Assembly (NCBI GenBank): GCA_024336345.1
Contig: JANFOG010000001.1
Location: forward strand, 5,394,001 to 5,458,000
Length of the DNA stretch: 64,000 bases
Reading direction: 5' to 3'
Source of the DNA: Mariannaea sp. PMI_226
Lineage: Eukaryota > Ascomycota > Sordariomycetes > Hypocreales > Nectriaceae
Positions 1 through 11,570 of the stretch are shown here, piece after piece. Both the position numbers and the translations under genes were made by a program. How positions within the stretch are numbered: the stretch's first letter is position 1; each line of letters begins with the position of its first letter. The notes beneath the pieces were generated by a model. It did not search any database. It saw nothing but the letters and a program-made list of their open reading frames with translations, and was not told the DNA's origin.

Positions 1-660
1 ATCTGCAATACAGTTCAAGCATGAAGCAACATAGTTCATAATGATGATGGTCCTTTCTGGGACGCAGTAGCCCTCAACTCCAGGATATATTTCCCAATAT
101 GCGGATATTGGGTTGCATTGAAACACGCCAACAAAGAAGAACGCGGTACCGAAGACCACTGTCGATACGATAGAGAGCCGAAGGATCCATATATGCTTGA
201 CATCGATTGAGACGCGTAGTAGGAAAAGTCCAACAGATACCTTCACCACGCAAGTGCAGAAGACATAGAATAGTTCACACACATACCACGTCTAATAATG
301 TTAGCTATCCTTCACAACATCTCAATATGCAATACAGAGCGATGACGTACCAGGAGTGCATTTCTGTTATCACTATCGCTCAACAAATCACGGCTTTTCC
401 CGGTTCCGTATGAGAGACCAACCTGCTGAGAGATGAGGTATGCGGTAAATGAGAGCTGTGATATATATCAGACGCATTCTAAGCGGATTAGGCCACCGGT
501 GGCGGGCACAACATACCCAAGTGACGACCATGAGGTAGTCATCGATCCCGAATGATTTTACAATCCATCCTCGGCAGTAGATGCGAAGGGAAACGGTAAT
601 CGTAGTAACTATTATGAAAATAATATTGAGAACGAACATCTGGCGGCTCCGGTCCTCCAT
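1..660 (-). CDS. Rhodopsin-like (PTH11-type) fungal integral membrane protein, 3' end outside window
   Basis: Minus-strand gene, cut by the left window edge. Three exons join in phase: 660-517, 422-351 and 291-<1, with introns 516-423 and 350-292 (GTATGT..CAG and GTACGT..TAG; a GCTAAC branch site in the second). The product starts MEDRSRQMF, has an N-terminal membrane segment, then RIYCRGWIVKSFGIDDYLM, typical of the fungal rhodopsin-like domain (PF20684), and later GVFQCNPISAYWEI, the conserved QCxPxxxxW region. The family comprises seven-helix membrane proteins of largely unknown ligand; some, such as Pth11, sense surfaces. About the first 170 residues are visible. The in-frame ATG at 690 is an alternative start; 660 is preferred because family members begin close to the first helix. 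Nothing in the visible sequence links it to the downstream genes. Confidence 0.8.
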
Positions 661-690
661 AGTGTTGCGAAGACAAAATAAAATTGTCAC

Positions 691-3600
691 GAAGGATTAT
701 TAGCGAACCTGAAGGAAGTACAACGCATTGTGTAAATAATGATTGCCGGAGGTTTTTTTTTTTTTCAGGGGGGCATACAAGGGCTTTAATACCAAGTGAG
801 GGTGTCATTATCCCGTCGCAGGGATTGTGGAGTAGCTGGTAGCTAGTAAATAGCGAAAACCCACCTCCTCAAGAAGTATTAGAATAATTACGCATTGACG
901 CGCGCACGGTCATGTCATGTACATATAGTAGAGGCCCCGATGCTTTGCTAGATCGACAGGAAGTTGTCTGTATTCAAAGCCAACTTCCTAATTACTTGAT
1001 TTATTGATAAATTGTAGCCTAGCAATAGCCAACTTGCAAATACATTTGGCATAGCCACCGTGGATAAGCCACTCGCTGGGATATAATGCTCCCTGTTATA
1101 GACTATAAGCTGTCGGCGTTTTACAAGCGAAGATAAAATAGTCAATTAGATGAGACGATGCCAGGGGGAGACAGGTGTCAATCGGAGTTTAACCGTCTGT
1201 CCCATGTGTCTGCGATGGCCCCACGTGGCAGGAAATGGGTTTCAGAAGCTTAGCTTCTCGGTTCTGTTTGCCATGAGGAAGTTTAGTGTCTTTAGCAGCC
1301 GCTCGTGACTGTTTCCACGTAACATTGGAGAGGCCCAGGTCTTAGTTAGCTTTTTTATGCCAGTAAGTTCAGGCTTATTGGTGGCATCACAAATTTCATT
1401 GTCGCCCAGACGCAATGCTGTCGATCCAAAGATTTCGTAGCTGCCCTATTTGGTAACGAACAGCAATCACTAAGCCTACAGCTGAATATTGAATGCAACG
1501 CCGCCGAAATGGACGCGCCTATAATATAGCAGCACCAGGGGCAATGCAGCACCAGAGTGGGTCTATTACACCACCTTGAATTTTAGATGCATCATATATG
1601 TAAGAGACCTCCGTTCTCAGGAAGATCATCGAAATAGCCAAGAGCTTCCATGGTGCTGCCTTAAGCTGTCAAATGCTGCAATTTGCTGGCCGTCTCCCAG
1701 CTGTCATTGCCTCTCGCCCTTGAAGGCATCCCCGAACACATTCGCCAACCAGCAGTTCATATCACAGGGAATTTTTGGTGCCCAATGTTCAACGTTGGTC
1801 GCATGCTGAATTGCTGAATCTTAAAAAAGGAACATCTTCACACAATACTCACCCGCGTTCGAAGCGTGACGCCCAGTGATTGATAATATTCTTGTACTAA
1901 TCGCAACTACGCCAGGTTCTGAAGGTCCGAGCGCAGATCTAAGTATCCTGGCCAGTGGTCGTGGCGATTCATGTGCTAGTCGTAATCTTCAGTAACTAAC
2001 AGAAGGTGGCCGTGCAAGTCTCACATTCATACATTCTACACAAATTAGTCGAGGATTTCCGCGAACCGACCTCGCAGACGAACCTTGAGAGAAAAGTGGA
2101 GTCTGTATGCTCCATCGCGAGAGAAAAGGTTAAGTGTTTCCACCTCAGCCTTCTCTACCCCGCACTTTATCCTGAAACTCACTCATCACACCTTCACTAC
2201 TACGCTCATCGATTGTGCTTAAGTACCATGCAAAAGCCATAGATATATGGCCTGGATTATGGGATATTTGAATTTTGTCATAGAGCAAGTCGCAATTGTC
2301 AAAAGGTCGCACTGTTGTGGTGAGGCTGCGGTCTTGCATGTTTGCTACTGTGTATGTATCTGTGGATACTACACGCTTCTCGTGCAATGGTACCTAACCT
2401 TAATTCCTTGCGACCGTTATCAAGTTAGTTCGATTTTGGACGCTAAACAAACACGGGAGCACTCTCATGTCTTTTTAGTAAGTGCGGTCACATCCATATC
2501 TTACAGAAAGAATGAATGGAAGCGGAAGCGGCGTTTGCCTAGAACAACACCAGCAATATTTTACCTCCATGTTGGTAGCCTCTGCTGGCCCCTTCCGAAC
2601 ACATGATCCACGTAGAAAAATGCGCAACAGTCATATCACCAACAGCTTGGAAATGAAGGGTTGCAGTTCACCTTACTTTGCAGTATGAAAGTCCTACCAC
2701 ATTATTTGTTGAGGATATGTACTGCCTGAGGTCGCTTTCAAAAAACCTTCCATACCTGCGTTAATACCAACACCTTTATCAATGTCTCAGCCGGCATTAG
2801 AGTAAGCAGCCCGATGAACATTCCCGCTAATTTCAGTGCGAGGTCGCCTCGGTATTGACGCTTTCTTGCGAAAGCAAGACATTTCGAATTACAACAACGA
2901 AGGAAATTAGTCAAGTTTTTTCAACTAAGTGGAGTGGTAATGATAAGAAGTTAGAAGATAATAGAACACCCCAGTATGTATATCCCTGTCGCAGACGCAA
3001 AATAACTACCGTGTCTGCTTAAGTATCGACGATTTGGTCTTAACCACCAAACTGAATCAGCACTGGGAAGGAAATATATCACAAAAGAGAAACTGTCATA
3101 CATTAACTTCCTATCGTGGGCATCCGAGTGTACGGCCATGTTAGATGGAATTTAGGGTTATGAGAGTAGAGAGGCGAGAGCAGCTATATCAAGTCATGGC
3201 TGCCTAGGAATGTAAGTGAGTGGATTAGAAAAATAGATATTTGTTGGCAGCAGGTTAATGATAAGCATGTCTATACTGTTCGGACTGTGAGTAGGTGAAG
3301 CCAGCAATGAGACCCAGGTTTTGAAGGTAACAAAAGTAAATGTGGTAGCGAAACACCTTAACGTCTTCACCACAGACCAGGAGATTCTTGCAGATAGGAT
3401 GATTATACCATGGTGGTATAAACTTAGCTTGATGCAATTGGTATTGAGGCCGGCATGGACCGTGCCAATGCATAAAATAATAACATAATTGCCATAAGTC
3501 AGGGTTTGTTTATGTTAGAGGCATAGAGATCTCAATTTCTAGATGTGGAACTGTACAATAGATAGTAAGCTCTTTGGCTATCTGAGAGATGTGTTAGAAA

Positions 3601-3888
3601 TGATGATTATCTTGTCTATGAGAGTATGATATACAGCAGGATTTTGCACACGGCAGTATTTTTCTTATATAGCTATAGCAGCTAAAGGTGTTGTAGATCT
3701 TGGTTGTTGATCTAGTTACTGCATAGGCTTCATATGAGTTTTGCCAGGTTGACCCATCAGCGCTGAGGGGAGTGCCCACGAAGATAGATATGGCTTTTTC
3801 GACACCAGGAGTGATCCAAAATTTCGTATTTAAGCTCATAGCTGACTATTCGACACACGAATGCAGAATTTCATAGAGGAGATTGTTG
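691..3888. other. Long gene-poor stretch
   Basis: About 3.2 kb with only short open frames on both strands, none with a recognisable domain or plausible exon chain. A minus-strand frame at 3839-3594 (81 codons, containing FVGTPLSADGSTWQNSYEA) reads more like protein than its surroundings, but I could not connect it to further exons. A T-tract lies near 751-765. It may contain decayed gene remnants; no repeat family was recognised. Confidence 0.5.
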
Positions 3889-6215
3889 CTAGATTAGTTC
3901 CGGTTCTAGCCCAAGAACCGAATCTAGATCAGCCCAAAGTGCATCGCCCCACAGACTCCAAAATGCCGGGTGTAAGAGACCGTCGTAGTTTGATGTGTCC
4001 AGTGGAGTCACATTAGAATCATTGGCCGATGTTTCTGTGTCGTTAGACGTAGTATCGCTCACAATGTACTCGATAGCGCAACGCTGAAGGTATCTTCGGG
4101 TGGACGACTCTCCTCCAAACACAGAAAATATTGCTGGGACAAGCTCTGATGGTTTGCAATCATGTTGTGGAGAAGATGTTGCACGATGCGAACCATCTTG
4201 TAGCCTGTAAGCCTTTTCAGAAAGTTTCCTCCGTGAGTCATAAAGGTTCAAGATGCGTCTGATAACATGCCACCCGTCAGATATTAACGGTATTGAACGT
4301 GTCTTTTCAACGCTAGTGCTATGTGCTTCCAGATCCTCCAAAATCATTTCTATATCTGCTCTAATGCATTCCGCGTTTGAAGGCATCTCCACAAGCAGGA
4401 ATGTGGCCAAGGAGACAGCAGCAGAAAATACTTGATAAGCCTGTACATGCATCTTCTGGGAACGCTGGAAGCGAGCAATATCAGGGCTTCGTAAAGCCTT
4501 ATACACTGCGAGTGCAGCTGTGCTCTCAGTGACGCATCTCTGCCATGAGTCGCCAACGAGCGGGTTGAGAAATGGCCGGTACATACGAACCCGTTGGACG
4601 CAAATGCAACTATGTAGGATGTGGCGCATCCAGGTGAGCGTGTTGAAGGAACCATGTGACATGCGAGATCGAACCACATCAGGACTTTCCTTGAGATACC
4701 AAGGGAATTCATCCATTATTTTGGTGATTTGGGAGTCAATATCGACGACGAAGGAATACGATGCTAGGTTCGCTCCGTTGTCGACATACAGCATGTTGAG
4801 CAGTCGAAATATCCGAGCTCTGAAGCAGTGGACGCTCATTTCCGTTGGTTCCGAAATGGGGCGTACACGAATCGCACTTGGTGTAATATCAACGTCGTTA
4901 CAATTGGCTGGGAAGGGAACTGTTGAGAGATGGGACTGCAAGAGTGGCGGCCGCCCAAGGCAAATCGATTGGAAACTTTGATGGGTTAGGAGATTCATTC
5001 GATGCGAGAAATGTAGTGCATGCATTGAACTGACGTGTCAGAAGATACAAGGTCCCACCATATACGATGTCTCATTTCTCTCTCGAGACAGCTCATTCCT
5101 GTTACGGGCGCTTCCTTGTCTAACCCTATGGCCTGGGCATTTCGGATTGCCTGTCCCACATGACTAGAATAGCATTAGCTTGCGCAATCGGGTTTCACAC
5201 CATCAAGAGACGGATGTGGGTAATAGACGACGTACGAATTAAGAACCTCGATCGATTTCGTACTGTACCAGTACAGCTGAGATATTAGAAAAACTTGAAT
5301 CTGCATCAATGTAGGCTTCGAATCATAACCCCCAGACTGTAGCGCTTGTCGACAGGCAGCATACCATCGTTGGTGGAGTTGAGGCAGATCGGCAGCGTCA
5401 AAACCTCCAGCTTCGGCCATTTGAGACGGAATAAAAAGGGCTCCTAGACATAGCATCATGTAGAGCAGAGCCAACCATATAAGATTGACGTCAGAGACTT
5501 CCGTATTCCAAAACTGTGCATATTCGGCTCGAAACGTCGGCGCGTGTATGGCTTGGTACACCCAATTGACGTTTTCAAGAAAGTACGACACCAGCATGTC
5601 GCACTGAGTTTGTGTTGGGAGGACACTAATGAGGTAACACCTCCAATAGGACGTTGGCTCATCCAGCAATGTGCGACTTGAGATGTCACGGGATTGTGAC
5701 ACGATTGCTGATGCGACTGTCATGCTATCCACAAGTGCTGGAACGACCTCAAAGAAGCCTTCACTCTGGTCACCCACGTCATGACGGTGAGGCTTATTAC
5801 CACTGTAATGAAATTCCGGGCCCTGGTGTCGTCCAGTAGAAGTGTGAGTGCTGAGTTGAATGACCTCGTCTGAGTCTCTAGCTATTGTGCTGGATGGACT
5901 CGGTGGAAGACGGGAGTCGTCGCACTTTGGTGGAGAAGGTTCTAGTTTGTTTCTCCGCACTGGAGTTAGCAGCATGGGGCTGGTGCCGTGGCTTCGCGAC
6001 ACCAGCATGCGGGCCGCTGGGGGAGGATTGAGTCTGCACTGCTCCTCGCGGTTATAGCGACAACAGTTCTGACAAGGCACGACTCGATTGCACCGAATCT
6101 TGGACTGACGACAGGGCAGGCAGCTCAGTGCTCTGCGTTGCCTCCGAGGCTTGTCCTGGATTGGAGGAGAGAGATGACCATCGCGGTCATGAGGCGAGGA
6201 TTCGGACGTTGACAT
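3889..6215 (-). CDS. Zn2Cys6 transcription factor with fungal-specific middle homology domain
   Basis: Three exons, 6215-5236, 5163-5035 and 4975-3889, give 731 residues. Splice sites keep phase and rebuild a continuous family sequence across both junctions (HVGQAIRNAQAIGLD, then SSDTFQSICLGRPPL). The N-terminus carries a complete zinc cluster with Cys 32, 35, 42, 48, 51 and 60 (C-x2-C-x6-C-x5-C-x2-C-x8-C) preceded by basic residues. Residues about 200 to 500 resemble the fungal transcription factor domain (Fungal_trans), including LENVNWVYQAIHAPTF and a CLERE-type motif before REMRHRIWWDL. It is expected to be a nuclear DNA-binding regulator. Its start lies 472 bp from the divergent MOSC/reductase gene, and the hydantoinase and permease genes follow, so it is the natural candidate regulator of the 3.9-15 kb cluster. 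That role is inference. Confidence 0.88.
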
Positions 6216-6687
6216 GTTGGCTTACAAGGGAGATGATGGAAAGGTCTCGGAAGTTGGTTCCATCGACGATATTCTTCCCCGCTCGTGATTGATTGACCCA
6301 CTGAGCACATTAGTGATGGTCGGTTCATGATGGCCTACTGACTTGAGCTAGCTCCGCGACACCGAAAATTGACACTAGGAGATAACTGAGACAAATTATA
6401 GTACGATATTATCCGGTCGGAATGCGATGCTATTGGTGGACTTAGTTCCTGGTTGACGGACCTCCGTGATATCGGCGAACCAAACAACAGTGTCCAGGTT
6501 TGGTTACATTGTTGCCAATTGTTCATATTTGCAAGCATTGGCAGATTGGTTTCATTTCGAATCACTCGTGGTCTGCTTTTTAGCAGGTCTTTGGCATATC
6601 TACCGTTCGTCCAACTATGTACTCAATGTATCTTTAGCACGAACTTGTTCCAGGAACGGTGGACGGTTAATTTTCCTTGGAGCCATC
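6216..6687. promoter_or_regulatory. Divergent promoter between Zn2Cys6 factor and MOSC/reductase gene
   Basis: 472 bp separate the two predicted start codons. One HGATAR-type site (AGATAA) is present at 6380-6385. No TATA element was convincing. An open frame continues upstream of the chosen plus-strand ATG at 6688 as far as 6466, but its translation lacks family similarity and is better taken as leader. Confidence 0.45.
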
Positions 6688-8580
6688 ATGGAGGTCGTTG
6701 CTGTCAGTCACAGTCATCCGCGTTGGCTCAATATGAGCGGTCGAAGAGTCTTCACTTCCATTATCCACACCCCGTTGACTCAGCCAAGCGATTTCATCAC
6801 TGTTGACTCTAAAGGTATCCATGAGAACTCCTCTGCCGCGCACAATGGTCAAGTCTACGCTTTCTTCGCCCATCACTACGATTACTGGATGGGTAAATTA
6901 GACATACCACGGCAAAACTGGGGCTGGTGCCATTGGGGCGAGAACATTACTTTTCGGTGCGACCAGGAACTTTCAGAGAAAGATTTTCACCTGGGGGACG
7001 TTTGGGAAGTCGGAAAAGAGGTGGTACTTCAAATATGTGGGAGCCGCGTGCCATGCTTCAAGCTCGCCTGGCGATGTGGGCAAAAGGATTCTTGGTTGCA
7101 GCACCTGGCGAGTACCGGCAAATGCGGCGTGTATCTTAAAGTCCTCCGAGGAGGACGGATTCACCCCGGGGACAAGGCGAGTCTACTGTTCAAGAGGTCG
7201 CAGAGGCCCGTCATTGACTGTGCGACCATCGCTCAAGTTGCATTTGCCGATGCTCAGTCTACCCTAACGACCATGAACCTCTTAGTGGACGACCCGGATT
7301 TGGTCGACATGAACAAAATTGTCTTCAGAAGAAAGCTTTCAATGTTGAAAGATCAATCACTGCTGGGAAAGAATAACTGGAAGGGTTGGCGCCGTGTGAG
7401 GGTTTCCAGCGTTGTGCAGGAGTCCCGAGGCATCAAGTCATTCTATCTGATCCCACTTCTCGACGACCAAGAGGATTTACCACTTGCAGCCTATTTACCA
7501 GGCCAATTTATTACTGTACGGTTGCCAAATGGTCTAATACGCAGTTGGTCAATATCGTCATACCCTGAGGAGCAAGCGCGTGAGTTTCCAAAGACATACC
7601 GCATAAGCGTCAAAAAGGCTGGAGTAGCATCATCCTGGATGAATGATTGTTGTCAGCGAGGTACCATACTTGAAATTCGATCTCCAGCCGGGTCATTTTG
7701 TTTAGACTGGTCCCCACAGTTTCCTGGGAGACAAATATACGCGTCCGCTGGCATTGGAATCACACCAATGCTAGCGATGCTGCGTGCGCATTTACAACAC
7801 GAGGCGATGCAACGATCACCAGCACTTTGGATTCATGTCTCTCGACATATAAACTGCGTGCCTTTTCAGAATGAGCTCCAAGATCTATTAGGCAGTTCCG
7901 CAGCCATCGAGCTCGGGATACGTGCGATGCTTTTCATAACGAATTCAGAAGCAACGCAACGGCAAACGGGAACTGACGCTGTTTCCACTGAATCAGCGCC
8001 TGTCTTGCCTTTTGAATTACATACTGGTCGACCAACATTTGAAGTCCTTCGTTCCGTATTTGTAGACCCTTATGTGATGGATCCGTTGGGCATTACACCA
8101 ATAGAAATTGAGGGGAAGTTCTCTACAGTTTATCTTTGTGGACCAACGTCATTTCAAAACTCGATGCGTAACATTCTTGATGCGCTCGACGTTCCAGATT
8201 CACTGATTCTCTCAGAAGCATTCTCTGATGCCAGAGAGTCATCACCTATTCCAAGAATCGAGAGTTCGACAGTCCGATTCCTCGCCTCGAACCGAACGGT
8301 TATATGGAGAAGAAGAAAGGAGTTGCAAACTATGAGCAATGACCAAGCTAACGAATCGCCCCTTGGCCCACCGGAGGAAGGTAATATTTTGGGCCCTACT
8401 TTGCTTGAGCTGGCAGAAGAAGTTGGTTTGACACCCGAATACGGTTGCAGGACTGGCCTCTGTGGCTCTTGTGAGTTCCTTTTGTGCAAGGGGAAAGTCA
8501 CAGCTGGGTTGCAGCCGAGAGGACTAGTTCGCGTTTGCATCGCACGCCCATCAAGTGAACTAGTTGACATAAAATTATAG
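6688..8580 (+). CDS. MOSC domain / flavin reductase / [2Fe-2S] ferredoxin fusion protein
   Basis: Single-exon gene of 630 residues. Residues about 1-200 resemble a MOSC domain, the molybdenum-cofactor binding fold also found in YiiM-like proteins, with the conserved Cys in PCFKL (Cys123) and a terminal VLRGGRIHPGD segment. A short helical region follows, then a ferredoxin-NADP reductase type module: FAD-binding RSWSISSYP (about 285), nucleotide-binding AGIGITPM (about 353) and YLCGP (about 482). The C-terminus is a plant-type [2Fe-2S] domain with Cys 587, 592 and 595 and a fourth likely at Cys617. Such fusions transfer electrons from NAD(P)H through flavin to an iron-sulfur centre; the physiological acceptor is unknown. 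An in-frame start at 6466 would add 74 residues without domain similarity, so MEVVAVSHSH is preferred. It is divergent from the Zn2Cys6 gene and next to the permease. Confidence 0.87.
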   Translation: MEVVAVSHSHPRWLNMSGRRVFTSIIHTPLTQPSDFITVDSKGIHENSSAAHNGQVYAFFAHHYDYWMGKLDIPRQNWGWCHWGENITFRCDQELSEKDFHLGDVWEVGKEVVLQICGSRVPCFKLAWRCGQKDSWLQHLASTGKCGVYLKVLRGGRIHPGDKASLLFKRSQRPVIDCATIAQVAFADAQSTLTTMNLLVDDPDLVDMNKIVFRRKLSMLKDQSLLGKNNWKGWRRVRVSSVVQESRGIKSFYLIPLLDDQEDLPLAAYLPGQFITVRLPNGLIRSWSISSYPEEQAREFPKTYRISVKKAGVASSWMNDCCQRGTILEIRSPAGSFCLDWSPQFPGRQIYASAGIGITPMLAMLRAHLQHEAMQRSPALWIHVSRHINCVPFQNELQDLLGSSAAIELGIRAMLFITNSEATQRQTGTDAVSTESAPVLPFELHTGRPTFEVLRSVFVDPYVMDPLGITPIEIEGKFSTVYLCGPTSFQNSMRNILDALDVPDSLILSEAFSDARESSPIPRIESSTVRFLASNRTVIWRRRKELQTMSNDQANESPLGPPEEGNILGPTLLELAEEVGLTPEYGCRTGLCGSCEFLLCKGKVTAGLQPRGLVRVCIARPSSELVDIKL

Positions 8581-9099
8581 GAAGAAGATAGTTCATTGTC
8601 TTAAGGCCGGTGTATAAGACGGAAGATTCAGAAAGGAGCCCTCCCAGCAGCCCTAACCTAGCAGAAAAGGCCCGATCTACAAAATCATGATACGCATTAG
8701 GTATTATATATATCAGAAGGCCCGACCATATGACGAAGTGTATGATAACTTCATTCATAGAATATGACAGACTCATTCAAGTATCAATCACGCAGTTTAA
8801 GAAAAATAGATAGCTAGAGGATCAAGAGCTTCTCTTCCTCTATTTTCCTCCCTACTGCCTCTACTGACACTGCACTCAGTCTTTTTACGCTTTCTTATCC
8901 ACGCCGTCATTTATTGCTTAGCAAAAATCGATTTCTCAATGATGAAATCATGTAGGATAATGCCGTTTGTATAGGCTGCTTTGAACCCGTAAAGCAATTT
9001 TTCAATATTATAGGATTCCTAAAGCCAATATAGAGTTTATTCTTTTCTAAATGCCACCTACAACTTGTGTGCTAAGTAGCAGCATAGTAAAGGTAATGA
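8581..9099. other. Intergenic, convergent 3' ends
   Basis: About 520 bp between the stop codons of the convergently arranged MOSC/reductase and permease genes. The DNA becomes AT-rich after 8700, with a TATTATATATAT run near 8704. No coding signal is seen. Confidence 0.6.
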
Positions 9100-11022
9100 T
9101 CAAACCTCCTCCTTCTCACCAAGCACCTCTTCAGTCTTTCCATTGGAAGCTTCTTCACCCTGAATAACTCCAAAATCGAATTTCAGCCGCTCAATGTACT
9201 CCTCGAGATGCTCCATAGCTTCGGATTTACTCACAGACGAGACATAATCCGTCTGCCCTGGTGCTGGTAGTACTTTATGCAAACCAATAGCCACAAAAAG
9301 TGCTGGCAGCAAAGAGTGGTTAGTAATTGGAAGCGCACGTTCAGCTGGGGCTGTACTAACGGATGAGGAATCCTGTGAAAGAAGACAAGTAGTACAGTTG
9401 TGTGGCTTGTGCGGAGACCTTGATCGAGGGATTCACATTTCTAAGAAATCCAGGTATATGAGGCACCACACCACAAACCCACTGATTTGTGGTTAGCATG
9501 AGTGAGAAAACATATTGAAGAAGGTCATTTGGCAAACATACAGCAACTACCGATCTCCAATTGATACCTCCAGAGTACCAGTAAAGAGATTTAGTTCCCA
9601 GGGTGTACAAATCCGAAACCTTGATTCGACGTTTCTGGATGATGAAATAATGTGCCACAACGATTCCAAGAAACGGCTGTAGGAAGATAGTATATGCCGA
9701 CATTACCGATATAAATATGACGGCACCGCTGAGAAGATACCATGGGTTGATAACCAATCCCAAAAGAGCCGTTAGAAGCTGGCCCCGACGGATGTTAATG
9801 TACTTGGGCACCAGGGAAGACATGTCAGTACCACCAGAAAAGGAGTTTCCAACAACATTCAGTGCAATCTGCGAGATCCCAAATGCTAAACCTGCAAAGA
9901 AGACGCCTGCGCGAGTCTTGGAGTCGGGGTTGCCATCCTGTATGGCAACCAGCAATGAGGCAACACTCCATAGTTCGGCGCCATATCGATTTTGTGTTGC
10001 TGCAATTGTAAGAGTGCCTAAAACATTAGAGAGCCATCCAGGAAGGAAACCAATAGCCTGAGACCAAGTACCAGTTCTTGGGCTCTTGGCAAATCGCGCA
10101 TAATCGCAAACGCTGACAGTGCCACTTGTGATGCTAGAGATGGTCACACTGATCGAGTAGACACAGATCCACCCTAATTGAGAGCTGGGAAGCTTGTTGC
10201 CAGAACTGGTAATAATGGACCCAAATCCAGCTGAGCCCATAGTGCAACACGCCCATATGCAGAGCACAAGTTGCACCACAAAACCTCCCCCGCTGGCAGC
10301 GTAAACAAGATAGCGCAGTTTTTTGGGGGAGAGGAACAAAAAAGGCAGCTGGATGACAAAGTATAAAATAAAGCTGACAAACTGTTGGAGAGTCATGCCT
10401 GTGCTGGCAGGAATAGTGTTGTGCATCTTGTCAATGCTGGGCCAAATGGCACGGAGGCAGACATAGGTCATCAAGCCGCCCTGCCACGACTGAACACCAC
10501 ACCACACAATCGATAGGACAATACGATTGAGGACGACGAATATGGAACCAAAGTATCCCCAAGCAATACGTGTGGCCACCGGAAAGGAGATGTTGTAGGA
10601 GAGGCCTGGGAAGCTCGCTGCCACAACCAGAGCAGCCGCCAAAATATGGCCAAAGAGCATGGTCAGGAAGGCTTGCCACCAATTGAGACCAATTGCAAGC
10701 ATGCTGGAGCCCTATGCTTATGTTTGAGTTGATTCAAATGACTGGTGATGTGCGGCAACGTACGATCTGAAAGTTGGACATATTGAAGGCTATAGTTGAC
10801 CAGAGGGCAATGAATGCGGGCCATCCTAGTACCAAAGAATTTAGTCGGATGTCACTGACACTAAAGCCAACCAGAATCCGCTATGCTCGAATGTTTCTTG
10901 AAATACTAACCCCATACTCTCCTTTCCTTCTCAATAGGTTTAACATCATGGCTCAAGAGTGCCGTGGGCCTTGGCTCATTGGGAGGATGTGGGACCTCGA
11001 GTTTCTGAAGGAAGTGTAACAT
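9100..11022 (-). CDS. NCS1-family nucleobase/allantoin/hydantoin-type permease
   Basis: Four exons, 11022-10911, 10825-10764, 10711-9361 and 9302-9100, give 575 residues; all junctions keep phase and restore family motifs (KPIEKERRVWGWPAF; NFQIGSSMLAIGLNWWQA). Two of the three donors are GTTAGT. The protein has about twelve hydrophobic segments and hallmark NCS1 stretches such as GLNWWQAF near residues 65-72, NPWYLLSG and SDLYTLG. NCS1 carriers are plasma-membrane importers of uracil, cytosine, allantoin, hydantoins or thiamine; the substrate cannot be read from sequence. The short last exon encodes a cytosolic acidic tail. The gene is transcribed divergently from the hydantoinase-like gene, which makes a cyclic ureide or hydantoin-like substrate an attractive inference. 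A forward open frame at 10774-11019 overlapping exon 1 is a shadow. Confidence 0.9.
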
Positions 11023-11570
11023 TATTGGAATGAAGGGCCGCCAGCTGGTTGAGCTAACGGGACAAGCTACTTAGAGCGGCGCAGTGCAGCGAGGTGGAGT
11101 GTTTACTACGAAAAAAAAGGCGTCTTTGTGGAAGAGCAGCCTGGGCGAGGGTCGGACAGGAAGAGTTTATAACAATGGCATGTGTTTTTCAATCCTGGGA
11201 GATATGCCGCCAGCTTCCTTGGTCGTAATCTTCCCAGGTTGACTTATTGGGTCACGCTTCCCCCTCATTGAATCTGGACTCCGGGCTGCACTATGGCCCA
11301 GGACCCCCACGTTAACTCCACCAATCATGGTTGATAAACCCCGAGATATCATTCCACGAACTCTGGATAGTGTTGTCAGTTGACCCCACCATACACACTC
11401 CTCTCAAGGATCATTCGGACATATTACAAAGTGTCGAAAGTCCCGATTCTAACGTCTGGTCAATTATCTGCCGATAAAGGCGCTGTAACGCCCCTGGTCT
11501 CACCCTACAGAATCTGTACAGGCACGATTCAGTTGACATCATTATCACGTCGTTTACAGCAACTTTCAGC
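11023..11570. promoter_or_regulatory. Divergent promoter with four HGATAR (GATA-factor) sites
   Basis: 548 bp between the permease and hydantoinase-like start codons. HGATAR sites lie at 11332-11337 (TGATAA), 11464-11469 (TTATCT, reverse), 11472-11477 (CGATAA) and 11542-11547 (TTATCA, reverse). Paired or clustered sites of this form are bound by AreA/Nit2-type GATA activators under nitrogen limitation. An A-tract lies near 11110-11118. The regulatory role is inferred. Confidence 0.55.

Noticed and set aside
6466..6687. N-terminal extension of the MOSC/reductase protein
   Set aside because: The 74 extra residues have no similarity to the MOSC family, whose start matches the ATG at 6688.
10774..11019. 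Plus-strand open frame of 81 codons upstream of the permease
   Set aside because: It lies antisense over permease exons 1 and 2, which rebuild a continuous NCS1 N-terminus; the plus frame has no domain.
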